The notes under the pieces: generated by a model | The model's database searches: none | What the model was told of the DNA's origin: nothing | What the model saw: only the letters and a program-made list of their open reading frames with translations | DNA from: Jeotgalibacillus sp. S-D1 | Lineage (GTDB): Bacteria; Bacillota; Bacilli; Bacillales; Jeotgalibacillaceae | DNA length: 64,000 nt | Assembly: GCF_004358665.1 (NCBI RefSeq) | Contig: NZ_SMZR01000001.1 | Location: 620,001-684,000, forward strand | Reading direction: 5' to 3' | Translations under genes and position numbers: made by a program | Part shown: piece by piece, positions 9,228 to 18,430 of the stretch | How the letters are laid out: every line of letters starts with the position of its first letter | Numbering within the stretch: position 1 is the first letter of the stretch

Positions 9228-9902
9228 GTGCTTAATAAGATTTATGATTGGGTCGACGAGCGTTTAGACATAACACCAATGTGGCGCGACATCGCAGACC
9301 ATGAAGTGCCTGAGCATGTTAATCCGGCTCATCACTTTTCAGCGTTTGTATACTGCTTTGGTGGATTAACATTTTTTGTAACCGTCATCCAAATTTTGTC
9401 TGGTATGTTTTTAACAATGTATTATGTACCTGATATTGAAAATGCTTGGAGATCGGTTTATTATCTTCAAAATGAAGTTGCTTTTGGTGTCATTGTGCGG
9501 GGTATGCATCACTGGGGAGCCAGTTTGGTTATTGTCATGCTGTTTCTTCATACTCTACGGGTATTCTTCACGGGTGCGTACAAAAAACCTCGTGAGTTAA
9601 ACTGGGTAGTAGGCGTACTTATTTTCTTTGTTATGCTGGGTCTTGGCTTTACTGGCTATCTATTACCATGGGATATGAAAGCACTATTCGCTACGAAAGT
9701 AGGAATTGAAATTGCAGCATCGACTCCGCTGATCGGGGAGCAAATCAGATCGCTGCTTGCAGGAGATCCGCATATTTTAGGTGCTCAAACCTTAACCCGA
9801 TTCTTCGCGATTCATGTGTTCTTCTTGCCTGGAGCTCTTCTTGGACTCATGGCAGCTCACTTTATCATGATTCGTAAACAAGGTATTTCTGGACCACTTT
9901 AA
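9228..9902 (+). CDS. qcrB: Menaquinol:cytochrome c reductase cytochrome b subunit
   Basis: Membrane cytochrome b6-type subunit with four transmembrane helices that oxidises menaquinol. His ligands for two haems lie in MHHWGASLV / LHTLRVFF and in the C-terminal HVFFLPGALLGLMAAHF helix. Cys43 in FVYCFGGL is the residue that covalently holds the extra haem c in Bacillus QcrB. The GTG at 9228 gives 224 residues, the B. subtilis length, and has AGGGGGC at good spacing; the TTG one codon earlier is too close to it. The qcrA gap is 14 bases. Confidence 0.97.
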   Translation: MLNKIYDWVDERLDITPMWRDIADHEVPEHVNPAHHFSAFVYCFGGLTFFVTVIQILSGMFLTMYYVPDIENAWRSVYYLQNEVAFGVIVRGMHHWGASLVIVMLFLHTLRVFFTGAYKKPRELNWVVGVLIFFVMLGLGFTGYLLPWDMKALFATKVGIEIAASTPLIGEQIRSLLAGDPHILGAQTLTRFFAIHVFFLPGALLGLMAAHFIMIRKQGISGPL

Positions 9903-9946
9903 TTTTGAGTTGCTATTAAGAGAGAGAAACAAAGGAGGGAAAAGCT

Positions 9947-10714
9947 ATGCATCGCGGAAAAGGGATGAAATTTGTAGGAGACTCGCGTGTACCTGCAAAT
10001 CGTAAGCCGAATATACCGAAAGATTATTCGGAGTTCCCGGGCAAAACGGAAGCGTTCTGGCCAAACTTCTTATTGAAAGAATGGTTGGTTGGGGCAGTAT
10101 TTTTAATTGGATACCTTTCATTAACTGTGGCTCACGAGCCGCCTTTAGAGAAAATTGCGGATCCAACAGATGCTGGTTACATTCCATTGCCTGACTGGTA
10201 CTTTTTGTTCTTATATCAATTACTTAAATATGACTTTGCATCAGGCCCATACAATGTGGTAGGTGCATTTGTTATCCCGGGTATCGCGTTTGGAGCATTG
10301 TTGTTAGCTCCATTTATTGACAGAGGACCCGAACGCCGTCCAGGCAAACGCCCATTAGCAACATCTTTCATGTTGTTAGGTGTGGCAGCAACGATCTTCC
10401 TTACATGGGAATCTGTAGCTCACCATGACTGGGAAACACAACGCTCACAAGGTGAGATTGTAGCTGAAGTAGAGGTTGATACGGAAGCGCCCGGTTATCT
10501 GGTTTATCAGGAACAAGGCTGTATCGGCTGTCATGGCGACAGTCTTCAGGGAGGGGGAGCTGCTCCTCAATTAACAGGTGCCGCACTTTCCCCTGAAGAA
10601 GTAGCAGATATTGCTGTTAATGGTAAAGGCAACATGCCGGCTGACCTGTTCCAGGGAACAGATGAAGAGCTGGACGAGCTTGCTAAGTTCGTTTCTGAAG
10701 TATCAAACGAATAA
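9947..10714 (+). CDS. qcrC: Menaquinol:cytochrome c reductase cytochrome b/c subunit
   Basis: A Bacillus-type fusion of a subunit IV-like membrane part with a cytochrome c domain. The N-terminal two thirds has three hydrophobic helices (about residues 48-66, 95-125 and 140-160). The C-terminal domain holds the haem c motif C192-IG-C195-H196, and the GNMPADLF methionine is the likely axial ligand. The haem domain should face the outside. Length is 255 residues. The ATG has AAAGGAGGG upstream. Completes the qcrABC operon and is followed by a strong terminator. Confidence 0.97.
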   Translation: MHRGKGMKFVGDSRVPANRKPNIPKDYSEFPGKTEAFWPNFLLKEWLVGAVFLIGYLSLTVAHEPPLEKIADPTDAGYIPLPDWYFLFLYQLLKYDFASGPYNVVGAFVIPGIAFGALLLAPFIDRGPERRPGKRPLATSFMLLGVAATIFLTWESVAHHDWETQRSQGEIVAEVEVDTEAPGYLVYQEQGCIGCHGDSLQGGGAAPQLTGAALSPEEVADIAVNGKGNMPADLFQGTDEELDELAKFVSEVSNE

Positions 10715-10724
10715 TACTTATTTT

Positions 10725-10755
10725 AGAGAGCCAGTGCTGACTGGCTCTCTTTTTT
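10725..10755 (+). terminator. Intrinsic terminator of qcrABC
   Basis: A 10-bp perfect stem AGAGAGCCAG / CTGGCTCTCT with a 6-base loop and a run of T. It ends only 17 bases before the ypjA start, so ypjA is either expressed by read-through or from a promoter inside qcrC. Confidence 0.92.
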
Positions 10756-10771
10756 GAAAGAGAGGATGGGC

Positions 10772-11380
10772 ATGAAGGAGTATATTTATACAATTTTAGG
10801 AAATAGAACCTTTTTATGGCTTCTGTTTTTTACCAATCTTCTGGGGACAATATATGGGTACATTTGGTATATTCCGCAGCTTGAAATCACGAAGCCGGTA
10901 TTTTTACCGTTTGTGCCAGACAGTCCGACAGCAAGCCTTTTTTTTACAATTGTTCTTTTTCTTTATCTGATGGGTAAAAGATCGAAAATTATGGAGGCGC
11001 TTGCTCTTATTACATTATTTAAATACGGGATTTGGGCTGTTGTGATGAATGTCTTAACATGGCAGGTTACAGGGTTTATTTCACTCCAGGCATGGATGCT
11101 GATCCTTTCACACGCGGCGATGGCTCTTCAGGGTTTATTGTATGTTCCCTATTACCGGTTTTCAGCCTGGCATTTAATCCTTGCTGCCATCTGGACATTA
11201 CATAACGATGTGATTGACTATGTATTTATGCAATACCCGATCTACTCCAGATTAGAAGAGTATATTCTTCAAATAGGTTATTTCACTTTTTGGCTCAGTA
11301 TTGTATCGGTGGGCATTGCTTATTGGCTGGTTGTTCGGGGAGATCGTCATCTGCGCTATTTAAAGAATTTACCTTCTTAA
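10772..11380 (+). CDS. ypjA: YpjA, DUF1405 membrane protein
   Basis: A polytopic membrane protein of 202 residues with about six hydrophobic helices, matching the DUF1405 family found downstream of qcrC in Bacillus. No function is established. Hydrophobic stretches include FLWLLFFTNLLGTIYGYIW and WLSIVSVGIAYWLVV. I prefer the ATG at 10772, six bases after GAGAGG; the upstream in-frame ATG at 10766 and TTG at 10754 overlap the ribosome site or the terminator T-run. ypjB follows closely. Confidence 0.88.
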   Translation: MKEYIYTILGNRTFLWLLFFTNLLGTIYGYIWYIPQLEITKPVFLPFVPDSPTASLFFTIVLFLYLMGKRSKIMEALALITLFKYGIWAVVMNVLTWQVTGFISLQAWMLILSHAAMALQGLLYVPYYRFSAWHLILAAIWTLHNDVIDYVFMQYPIYSRLEEYILQIGYFTFWLSIVSVGIAYWLVVRGDRHLRYLKNLPS

Positions 11381-11421
11381 AAAAACCCTTCCTGCATAAA
11401 GTAGTGGGGGGAGGGATTTGG

Positions 11422-12105
11422 ATGAAGAACCGGCACGTTATCATGTTGTTGATATTTTTCTTACTGGTAGTTCCCTTTCAATCTGTCCGTGCAGCAAGTG
11501 AATTCGAAACTGTTATACAATATATAGCCGCTGGAGATTATGAAGAAGGGGTAGATCTTCTTCACAGCTGGTTTACTCAAATAGAGAAGGAACAGCAGGT
11601 TGATCTGTACCATCCGTTTACCAGTCTTATTTCGGAGCTTTCTTCTGAGCAGCTGACTCATGATCAAAAAGTATTGAGTGTTTGGTCTTTTGTTTCCTTA
11701 GCGGAATATTCCACAAAAAACACGGTTGAATACACGCGTTTTTTAACTGCCAAGCTTGATTCTAAGTGGCAGGCTGGAGAGGAACTTTCCGATGCGGAAG
11801 CGAAAGAATTAAACGAACTGTATAATGCAATGGTGCCAACACTTCAGCTGATTTCCGACCGGCATGATCAGCCAACCATGCAAACCATCTCAAAATCTGT
11901 CAGCGGTCCGCTCCTTTTTTCTGCCGGCAATGAAAGTACGCTTCCGCCATTTGATGTTTGGTACAATGAACAAACAGGTTATTCCACTCTTTGGATCGTA
12001 TCCTTCATTACAGGTGCTGTGGTAATTACTGCCTTATCCTATGTTTCATGGCGAAAATATGACGGTGAAATCAGAAGGAAGAGAATTCGGAATCATAACG
12101 ATTGA
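11422..12105 (+). CDS. ypjB: YpjB family membrane-anchored protein
   Basis: Begins with a signal peptide-like segment (about residues 5-23, cleavage expected after VRAA) and ends with a membrane helix (about residues 189-210) followed by a basic tail, so most of it lies outside the membrane. The family is annotated as sporulation protein YpjB, with no defined reaction. At 227 residues it is somewhat shorter than the B. subtilis protein. The ATG at 11422 has GGGGGGAGGG upstream; the frame stays open upstream into ypjA but that extension is ignored because it would overlap ypjA in another frame. Confidence 0.85.
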   Translation: MKNRHVIMLLIFFLLVVPFQSVRAASEFETVIQYIAAGDYEEGVDLLHSWFTQIEKEQQVDLYHPFTSLISELSSEQLTHDQKVLSVWSFVSLAEYSTKNTVEYTRFLTAKLDSKWQAGEELSDAEAKELNELYNAMVPTLQLISDRHDQPTMQTISKSVSGPLLFSAGNESTLPPFDVWYNEQTGYSTLWIVSFITGAVVITALSYVSWRKYDGEIRRKRIRNHND

Positions 12106-12131
12106 CAGTCCCTCTTTTATAAAGGTAAAAT
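12102..12131 (+). promoter_or_regulatory. Candidate sigma-A promoter for the zinc peptidase gene
   Basis: TTGACA and TAAAAT with an 18-base spacer, overlapping the ypjB stop codon. It would give a leader of about 25 bases to the gene starting at 12163. Confidence 0.6.
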
Positions 12132-12162
12132 TTAATCAAACATACATCAATGGAGGGACACA

Positions 12163-12840
12163 ATGGAAATATTGATTTATTTTGCGATTATTTTGATCGT
12201 GCCAATCTGGGCGAACATGAGGGTCAAAAAGACGTACAAGAAGTATTCAAAAATCGCAACTACTGCTAATATGACTGGTGCTGAAGTAGCCCGCAGAATT
12301 TTGCAGGATAATGGTATTTTTGATGTGGCAGTAAAGCCCGGCAAAGGATTTTTGAGCGATCACTATAACCCGCGCACAAAAGAAATTGTCCTTTCCCCGG
12401 ATAACTACCATGGCATGTCGGTAGCAGGGGCTGCAGTGGCAGCTCATGAAGTTGGACACGCTATTCAAGACGATGAAGGCTATTCATTTTTAAAATTCCG
12501 TTCCGCCTTGGCTCCAGTAGCGAATCTGGGATCAAATCTATCCATCTTTCTGATTATTGGCGGGGCTTTGCTTGGGGCTATGCAGCTTTACCTGGCAGGT
12601 ATTATCTTTTTTGCGGTGGCTGTTTTGTTTCAGTTCGTAACACTGCCGGTTGAATTTAATGCTTCCTCCCGGGCGATGACCCAAATGGTCAGCAGTGGAA
12701 TTATTCGGAACGAAGAAGAGCCTCACGCCAAGAAGGTGTTAAATGCAGCAGCATTAACATATGTTGCCGCTGCTATGATCGCATTGCTCGAGCTGCTTCG
12801 CTTTATTCTGATGTTTATGGGAATGAACGGAGACGATTAA
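12163..12840 (+). CDS. Membrane neutral zinc metallopeptidase (YugP family)
   Basis: A 225-residue membrane protein of the YugP/DUF zinc metallopeptidase family. An N-terminal helix (residues 3-15) is followed by the peptidase motif AAHEVGHAIQD, with HEVGH as HExxH near residues 95-99, then hydrophobic segments at about residues 127-165 and 195-220. The substrate is not known. The ATG has GGAGGG at good spacing. In B. subtilis the relative lies elsewhere, while in many Bacillales it sits here after ypjB. It ends in a bidirectional terminator shared with the convergent YitT gene. Confidence 0.92.
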   Translation: MEILIYFAIILIVPIWANMRVKKTYKKYSKIATTANMTGAEVARRILQDNGIFDVAVKPGKGFLSDHYNPRTKEIVLSPDNYHGMSVAGAAVAAHEVGHAIQDDEGYSFLKFRSALAPVANLGSNLSIFLIIGGALLGAMQLYLAGIIFFAVAVLFQFVTLPVEFNASSRAMTQMVSSGIIRNEEEPHAKKVLNAAALTYVAAAMIALLELLRFILMFMGMNGDD

Positions 12841-12844
12841 AAAC

Positions 12845-12879
12845 AAAGGACTGCCAGATTAATCTGGCAGTCCTTTTTT
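12845..12879. terminator. Bidirectional terminator between convergent genes
   Basis: A 16-bp perfect palindrome (AAAGGACTGCCAGATT and its complement, no spare loop bases) flanked by T-rich sequence on the right and A-rich sequence on the left. It can end transcripts from both the zinc peptidase gene and the minus-strand ypjC. Confidence 0.9.
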
Positions 12880-12884
12880 GGTAG

Positions 12885-13754
12885 TTATTCAATCGGGCGT
12901 TTGTATTCATCTAATGTAAATCCTTCTCCCAGGACATCGTGAACATCCGTTACGGATACAAAAGCATGCGGGTCTACAGAGGTAATGATATTTTTTAAAC
13001 GGACTATTTCATTTCGTCCCACCACGCAGTACAACACAGACCTTGATTCTTTTGAATAGTGGCCAATGCCATTTAAAACGGTGACCCCACGGTCCATTTC
13101 AAGCGTGATCTTATCAGCAATTTGAGCCTGAAGCGGAGAGATAATCATTGCGCCTTTCGCAGCATAAGCACCTTCCTGCATAAAATCAATGACACGGGCC
13201 CCGACAAAAACGGCAACAAGCGTGTACATGGCCTCTCTGTAATTTAAATAGGTCACGAGTGACAGCACGATTACGATTGCATCGAATAAAAACATCGTAC
13301 GGCCCATGCTCCATCCAATATATTTATTGGCGAGCCTTGCGATAATATCCACACCGCCTGTTGTGCCGCCGTACCTGAATATGATTCCCAGCCCGGCACC
13401 AATAAAAACACCGGCAAAGAGCGCAGCCAGAAATAAATCATTGGATAAAGGAATGGAAAATTGATATCTGTAAAACACTTCAAGAAAGAAAGATACGCTA
13501 ATGGTGCCCAATATTGTGTAAAGAAAAACTTTTCTCCCGAGTAGTTTCCAGCCAATCAAAAAAATAGGAATATTAAGAAGCAGATTCGTTATGGAAGGTT
13601 TTAAATCAAAAATAAAGTATAATAAAAGCGTGATTCCTGTAAATCCCCCTTCAGCCAAGTTGTTTTGAATGTTAAAATGAACGATACCGAAGCTGAATAT
13701 GGCTGAACCAAGTAAAATAAATAAGCTGTTTTTCAATTTTAAACCAAAAGGCAT
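12885..13754 (-). CDS. ypjC: YitT-family membrane protein (YpjC)
   Basis: A 289-residue membrane protein of the YitT/UPF0750 family, with about five or six N-terminal hydrophobic helices (FILLGSAIFSFGIVHFN, LFLAALFAGVFIGAGLGIIF and others) and a C-terminal soluble DUF2179 domain (about residues 205-285, ending HDVLGEGFTLDEY). No transport substrate is established. The start is well supported: AAGGAGGG lies 7 bases upstream on the minus strand. It is the only minus-strand gene in this part and matches B. subtilis ypjC in position. Confidence 0.93.
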   Translation of the reverse strand: MPFGLKLKNSLFILLGSAIFSFGIVHFNIQNNLAEGGFTGITLLLYFIFDLKPSITNLLLNIPIFLIGWKLLGRKVFLYTILGTISVSFFLEVFYRYQFSIPLSNDLFLAALFAGVFIGAGLGIIFRYGGTTGGVDIIARLANKYIGWSMGRTMFLFDAIVIVLSLVTYLNYREAMYTLVAVFVGARVIDFMQEGAYAAKGAMIISPLQAQIADKITLEMDRGVTVLNGIGHYSKESRSVLYCVVGRNEIVRLKNIITSVDPHAFVSVTDVHDVLGEGFTLDEYKRPIE

Positions 13755-13842
13755 AGGTGACCCTCCTTAAAATTTCATACATACGAAAGCAATTATAGTC
13801 AAATAAATCATTTAAAGCAATGGGAATTGGGAGTGAATGGTA

Positions 13843-14181
13843 ATGGAAGAAAAAAAGACAATTGCAGATATGCAGATGGAAGTTGACCAGTACATAAGTC
13901 AATTTAAAGAAGGCTATTTTAGCCCGCTGGCCATGATCGCAAGAATGACGGAAGAATTAGGCGAATTGGCCCGGGAAGTAAACCATCATTATGGAGAAAA
14001 ACCCAAGAAGACCTCAGAAGAAGACAGTACAGTTGAAGAGGAACTTGGCGACTTGCTTTTTGTGCTGACCTGTTTTGCAAATCAGCAAAACATCCGCCTG
14101 GAGGATGCACATGCCAGAGTTATGAAAAAGTTCAGCACGCGGGACAAAGACCGCTGGACGCGTAAAGACAAGGAGGAATGA
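13843..14181 (+). CDS. ypjD: MazG-like nucleotide pyrophosphohydrolase YpjD
   Basis: A 112-residue protein of the all-alpha NTP pyrophosphohydrolase (MazG-like) superfamily. The acid motif [11 protein letters not shown] (about residues 36-46) and [13 protein letters not shown] (about residues 64-76) supply the expected EExxE/ExxD metal ligands. It probably hydrolyses a nucleoside triphosphate; the natural substrate is unknown. The ATG at 13843 is preferred because GGGAG lies 9 bases upstream, whereas the ATG at 13837 is only 3 bases away. It starts a long tight operon running to birA. Confidence 0.93.
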   Translation: MEEKKTIADMQMEVDQYISQFKEGYFSPLAMIARMTEELGELAREVNHHYGEKPKKTSEEDSTVEEELGDLLFVLTCFANQQNIRLEDAHARVMKKFSTRDKDRWTRKDKEE

Positions 14182-14186
14182 GAATT

Positions 14187-14990
14187 ATGGCAGACACAAT
14201 TAAAATTGTCATCGCAGGTCCCAGAGGAAGAATGGGACGAGAGGCCGTGAAGCTGGTTCAAAATACACCCCATTTTACATTGGCGGGTGCTGTAGATCAT
14301 AGAAATGACGGGAAAACGTTAGGTGAGCTCGAAGGCTTTGCTGACAGCAATATTCCAGTCTACAGTGATCTGGAAAAGTGTTTTCAGGACACGTTACCGG
14401 ATGTGTTAATTGATTTAACTACACCTGAAACTGGGTATTTACATACCAGAACAGCCCTCTTAAACCAGGTGCGGCCGGTTGTGGGAACGACAGGATTTAA
14501 CGATGAACAGTTAAAGGAATTAAAACAGCTTGCCGAAGAGCGGGAGATTGGGGTAATTATTGCACCTAACTTTGCAATTGGCGCAGTTTTAATGATGAAG
14601 TTTTCACAAATGGCTGCAAAATACCTTGATGATGTTGAAATCATGGAAATGCATCATGATCAAAAACTGGATGCTCCTTCGGGCACAGCATTAAAAACGG
14701 CTCAAATGATTCAACAGCAGCGTGCATCCAAAAAACAGGGCCACCCAAAGGAACAGGAGACGATCCAAGGAGCAAGAGGAGCCGATATGGATGGAATGAA
14801 AATACACAGCATCCGCTTGCCTGGACTAATCGCTCACCAGCAGGTGATGTTCGGTGGAGAAGGGCAGCTTCTGACAATCCGTCATGATTCACATGACAGA
14901 ACTTCTTTTATGTCGGGTGTCAAAATCTGTGTAGAAACCATTATGACTCTTAATACACTGGTTTATGGTCTGGAAAACATACTGGATTAA
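14187..14990 (+). CDS. dapB: 4-hydroxy-tetrahydrodipicolinate reductase
   Basis: Reduces 4-hydroxy-tetrahydrodipicolinate with NAD(P)H on the path to diaminopimelate and lysine. The 267-residue protein has the Rossmann motif [14 protein letters not shown] (residues 8-21), GTTGF, and the catalytic block [19 protein letters not shown] with the family's His-His-x-x-Lys. The ATG at 14187 is chosen: AAGGAGG is 10 bases upstream, while the ATG at 14178 lies 1-2 bases from it. No product overlap with ypjD at this start. Confidence 0.97.
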   Translation: MADTIKIVIAGPRGRMGREAVKLVQNTPHFTLAGAVDHRNDGKTLGELEGFADSNIPVYSDLEKCFQDTLPDVLIDLTTPETGYLHTRTALLNQVRPVVGTTGFNDEQLKELKQLAEEREIGVIIAPNFAIGAVLMMKFSQMAAKYLDDVEIMEMHHDQKLDAPSGTALKTAQMIQQQRASKKQGHPKEQETIQGARGADMDGMKIHSIRLPGLIAHQQVMFGGEGQLLTIRHDSHDRTSFMSGVKICVETIMTLNTLVYGLENILD

Positions 14991-15007
14991 GAATTGGAGG
15001 AACACTT

Positions 15008-15394
15008 ATGAAAATTGCATTGATTGCTCATGATAAGAAAAAAGCAGAACTCATGGAATTTGTTCAGCTGCATCTTGAAGTGTTTCAGCAGCACGAATTA
15101 TTTGCAACAGGTACTACCGGCATGAGAATTACGGAACAAACCGGTTTAATAATCCACAGATTCAGGTCCGGTCCGCTTGGGGGCGACCAGGAAATTGGGG
15201 CAAAAATTGCAAACCAGGAGTTAGACGCAGTGTTTTTCTTCCGGGATCCTTTGACTGCTCAGCCTCATGAACCTGATGTATCAGCATTAATCCGGCTTGG
15301 GGATGTCTATCAAATCCCAATGGCCACGAATATTGGAATGGGCAAAATATTAATAAATGCCATCAAGAGAAATGAAGTAGAAGTAGGTGAATAA
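15008..15394 (+). CDS. mgsA: Methylglyoxal synthase
   Basis: Converts dihydroxyacetone phosphate to methylglyoxal and phosphate, an overflow bypass of glycolysis. The 128-residue protein has LIAHDKKK at the N terminus with the catalytic-site His, [10 protein letters not shown] for phosphate binding, [11 protein letters not shown], and [15 protein letters not shown] with the catalytic Asp of the family. TTGGAGG precedes the ATG. Placement between dapB and the bacillithiol genes is conserved; bacillithiol is used to detoxify methylglyoxal, which fits the neighbourhood. Confidence 0.97.
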   Translation: MKIALIAHDKKKAELMEFVQLHLEVFQQHELFATGTTGMRITEQTGLIIHRFRSGPLGGDQEIGAKIANQELDAVFFFRDPLTAQPHEPDVSALIRLGDVYQIPMATNIGMGKILINAIKRNEVEVGE

Positions 15395-15395
15395 T

Positions 15396-16097
15396 GTGAC
15401 GGGACCGGTTGATATACTCGCAATTGGGGCCCATGCAGATGATGTGGAAATCGGAATGGGCGGAACCATTGCCAAATGGTCAAAAAAAGGGAAAAAGATC
15501 GTTATTTGTGATCTGACTGAAGCGGAGCTTTCTTCAAACGGTACTGTAGCATTAAGAAAAGAAGAGGCAGGAAAGGCTGCAGACATTTTAGGAGTTAAAA
15601 ACAGAATAAATTTAGCCATACCAGACCGCGGTATTACAGGTACCTCTGAACAAATTCAAGCCGTTGTGGAACTTATAAGAGCGCTGCAGCCGAAGATTGT
15701 CTTTGCGCCATATTCTGTTGACCGCCATCCCGATCACGGGCATGCTTCCTCCTTAGTAAAGGAAGCTGTATTTTCATCGGGTATTCATCGGTTTGGCAGC
15801 GGCAAGCAAACTGCCGCTCATAAAGCAGAACTTTTTTATTATATGATTAATGGAATACATAATCCTCATTTTGTGATCGATACCTCGGAGGTGATTGATG
15901 ATAAGGTGGCTTGCCTGACCGCTTATCAAAGTCAGTTTAATCCGCAGGCAGGAGTCTCCACTCCATTGACAAACGGTTACATTGAGACGGTTATTTCAAG
16001 AGACCGGGTTATAGGCAAAGAAGTTAATTGTACCTTTGCAGAGGGTTTTATTACTGACAAACCGTTGCTAATTGAGCATGACCTATTAGGAGAATGA
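15396..16097 (+). CDS. bshB1: N-acetylglucosaminyl-malate deacetylase 1 (bacillithiol synthesis)
   Basis: Second step of bacillithiol synthesis; a zinc LmbE-like deacetylase that removes acetyl from GlcNAc-malate. The metal motif AIGAHADDVEIGMGG (AHxDD) lies near residues 9-23 and RHPDHGHAS (HPDH) near residues 108-116. The GTG at 15396 follows AGGTGA by 5 bases and lies 1 base after the mgsA stop, giving 233 residues; an in-frame GTG at 15387 has no good site. The bshA ATG is 3 bases downstream. Confidence 0.95.
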   Translation: MTGPVDILAIGAHADDVEIGMGGTIAKWSKKGKKIVICDLTEAELSSNGTVALRKEEAGKAADILGVKNRINLAIPDRGITGTSEQIQAVVELIRALQPKIVFAPYSVDRHPDHGHASSLVKEAVFSSGIHRFGSGKQTAAHKAELFYYMINGIHNPHFVIDTSEVIDDKVACLTAYQSQFNPQAGVSTPLTNGYIETVISRDRVIGKEVNCTFAEGFITDKPLLIEHDLLGE

Positions 16098-16100
16098 TAT

Positions 16101-17240
16101 ATGACACTAAAAATTGGTATTACCTGTTATCCAACAGTCGGCGGGTCCGGAATAGTAGCGACAGAACTGGGAAAATTACTTGCAGAAAAAGGGCATGAAA
16201 TTCATTTCATCACATCGAGTATTCCTTTTCGATTAAATAAAATGTATGCGAATATTTTCTTTCATCAAGTTGAAGTAAATCATTATTCTGTTTTTCAATA
16301 CCCGCCATATGACATTGCCCTGGCAAATAAAATGGCAGAAATTATTAAAAGGGAAAAATTAGACATACTTCATGTTCATTATGCGATCCCTCATGCTGTA
16401 TGTGCGATATTAGGCCGACAGATGGCCAAATCATCTGTAGGAATTGTCACAACATTGCACGGAACGGATATAACCGTTTTAGGATTTGATCCTTCATTAA
16501 CAGAGGCGATTCGATTTGGAATCGAGCAATCAGACAGAGTAACGACCGTTTCTCACGCCCTGTCAAAACAGACACATGATTTGATTTCACCGGATAAATC
16601 CCTTGATGTTATTCATAATTTTATAGACGAGCGGGTATATCGAAAAGTTGATGCACATTCATTAAAAAGTGATTATAAAATTGAAGAAGACGATAAGGTA
16701 TTAATTCATGTTTCCAATTTCAGAGCGGTAAAGCGCGTAGGGGACGTAGTAAGATCATTTTCAGAAATTCAAAAAAATATCAACGCTAAACTGCTGCTGG
16801 TTGGAGACGGACCGGAGATGTCGACCATTTGCAAGTTGACTGATGAACTGGGCATTAAAGATCAGGTCAGGTTCTTAGGAAAACAGGAAAATCTGGAGGA
16901 GCTTTATTCGATCAGCGATATCATGCTGCTGCTGTCTGAAAAGGAAAGCTTCGGTTTAGTTGCCCTCGAAGCAATGGCTTGCGGTGTCCCTTGTATTGGA
17001 ACTAACGTTGGCGGAATTCCCGAGGTAATTGAAGATGGCGTATCCGGCTATATTTGTGAACTGGGAAATATAAAGTCAATTGTCGAAAAAACGGCTGATC
17101 TTTTGTCTGACCGTGAAAAGTACAGACGATTTTCAAAAGCCGCTGTAGAAGCAGTTCAAAAACAGTTTCATTCAAGTGAAATCGTCAATCAATATGAAAA
17201 AATTTATGATGAAGTTATGAGAAATAAGGTGCTGCTGTGA
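16101..17240 (+). CDS. bshA: N-acetylglucosaminyl-malate synthase (bacillithiol synthesis)
   Basis: Retaining GT4 glycosyltransferase that joins GlcNAc from UDP-GlcNAc to L-malate, the first bacillithiol step. The 379-residue protein has the N-terminal glycine loop [25 protein letters not shown], the mid-protein [10 protein letters not shown], and the sugar-nucleotide motif [16 protein letters not shown] (EX7E). The start has TTAGGAGA upstream. The stop overlaps the cca GTG start by 4 bases. Confidence 0.96.
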   Translation: MTLKIGITCYPTVGGSGIVATELGKLLAEKGHEIHFITSSIPFRLNKMYANIFFHQVEVNHYSVFQYPPYDIALANKMAEIIKREKLDILHVHYAIPHAVCAILGRQMAKSSVGIVTTLHGTDITVLGFDPSLTEAIRFGIEQSDRVTTVSHALSKQTHDLISPDKSLDVIHNFIDERVYRKVDAHSLKSDYKIEEDDKVLIHVSNFRAVKRVGDVVRSFSEIQKNINAKLLLVGDGPEMSTICKLTDELGIKDQVRFLGKQENLEELYSISDIMLLLSEKESFGLVALEAMACGVPCIGTNVGGIPEVIEDGVSGYICELGNIKSIVEKTADLLSDREKYRRFSKAAVEAVQKQFHSSEIVNQYEKIYDEVMRNKVLL

Positions 17241-18430
17241 ATATGCCAATGGCTTTTACAGATGCGCTGCCAGTATTAAAAAAAATAACAGCGGCAGGCT
17301 TTGATGCTTATTTTGTCGGCGGATGTGTCAGGGATTATCTACTTGACAGAGATATTAATGATGTGGATATTGCTACATCTGCAACTCCTCTTGAAGTGAA
17401 AGACCTATTTTCCCATACTGTGGATGTTGGAATTGAGCATGGGACCATTATGGTATTACGAAATGGGAAAGGATTTGAGGTCACAACGTTTCGCCATGAA
17501 AGCAGCTATTCTGATTTTCGCAGGCCTGATGAAGTGCAATTTGTTCGTCACCTGGAAGATGATTTAAAGCGTCGTGATTTTACCATCAATGCAATGGCGA
17601 TGGATTCTGATTATAAGCTGACCGACTTATTTGGAGGACAACATGATCTTAAAAAACGGCTGATTCGGACGGTTGGAAAAGCGGAAGAGCGTTTTTATGA
17701 AGACGCTCTTCGCATGCTTCGTGGAGCCCGGTTTGCATCCCAGCTTTCGTTTGAACTTGAAGACTCAACCTTGCAAGCCATGAAAAAATGTTCATCTCTA
17801 TTGCAGCATGTTGCAATCGAAAGAAAAAGAATTGAAATGGACAAGCTTCTTACAGGAATAAATTGGTTGAGAGGTATCTCATATCTAAGTCAAACGGGTA
17901 TCTCAGAACAGCTGCCCCGCTTCTCTGTTACGGACCAGCAAATAAACCGGATGAAAGCAATTAATTTAGATGCTCTCACCATTCAACAGCGCTGGGCTGC
18001 AATCATTCTGCTTATGGAGATTTCAAACTCCCTGGCGTTTCTAAAACAATGGCGTCACTCTGCAAAAAGGATGCAACAGGTGGAACAACTGATTAAATTA
18101 TACTGGGAACGAACCAAAAGCATGTGGAATCCCGTTATGCTATACGAGACAGGAATTCAATCAGCGATAGAGGCGGAAAAACTGTATGCTGCAATTTGTC
18201 ATGTTCCTGATAATGAACAGTTACTGCTTGATATGTGGGATTTATTAGTGATAAAAAACAGAAGTGAGCTGCAAGTAAATGGAAATGATTTGCTGCAGTG
18301 GAGTAACCGCCAGGGTGGCCCCTGGGTGGGCGAATTATTAACTGAAATCGAACAGATGATTATAACCGGGCAGCTGGACAATAACTCGACAGAGATTAAA
18401 AAGTGGGTGAACAGATGGTCTCAAAAATAA
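17237..18430 (+). CDS. cca: CCA tRNA nucleotidyltransferase
   Basis: Class II CCA-adding enzyme that builds or repairs the 3' CCA of tRNAs. Motif A is [20 protein letters not shown] (residues 26-45, with the GGxVRD and DxD), motif B is [12 protein letters not shown], and motif D is [16 protein letters not shown]. The length of 397 residues equals the B. subtilis enzyme. It starts with GTG at 17237, AAGG 7 bases upstream, overlapping the bshA stop. birA begins inside its last codons. Confidence 0.96.
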   Translation: MNMPMAFTDALPVLKKITAAGFDAYFVGGCVRDYLLDRDINDVDIATSATPLEVKDLFSHTVDVGIEHGTIMVLRNGKGFEVTTFRHESSYSDFRRPDEVQFVRHLEDDLKRRDFTINAMAMDSDYKLTDLFGGQHDLKKRLIRTVGKAEERFYEDALRMLRGARFASQLSFELEDSTLQAMKKCSSLLQHVAIERKRIEMDKLLTGINWLRGISYLSQTGISEQLPRFSVTDQQINRMKAINLDALTIQQRWAAIILLMEISNSLAFLKQWRHSAKRMQQVEQLIKLYWERTKSMWNPVMLYETGIQSAIEAEKLYAAICHVPDNEQLLLDMWDLLVIKNRSELQVNGNDLLQWSNRQGGPWVGELLTEIEQMIITGQLDNNSTEIKKWVNRWSQK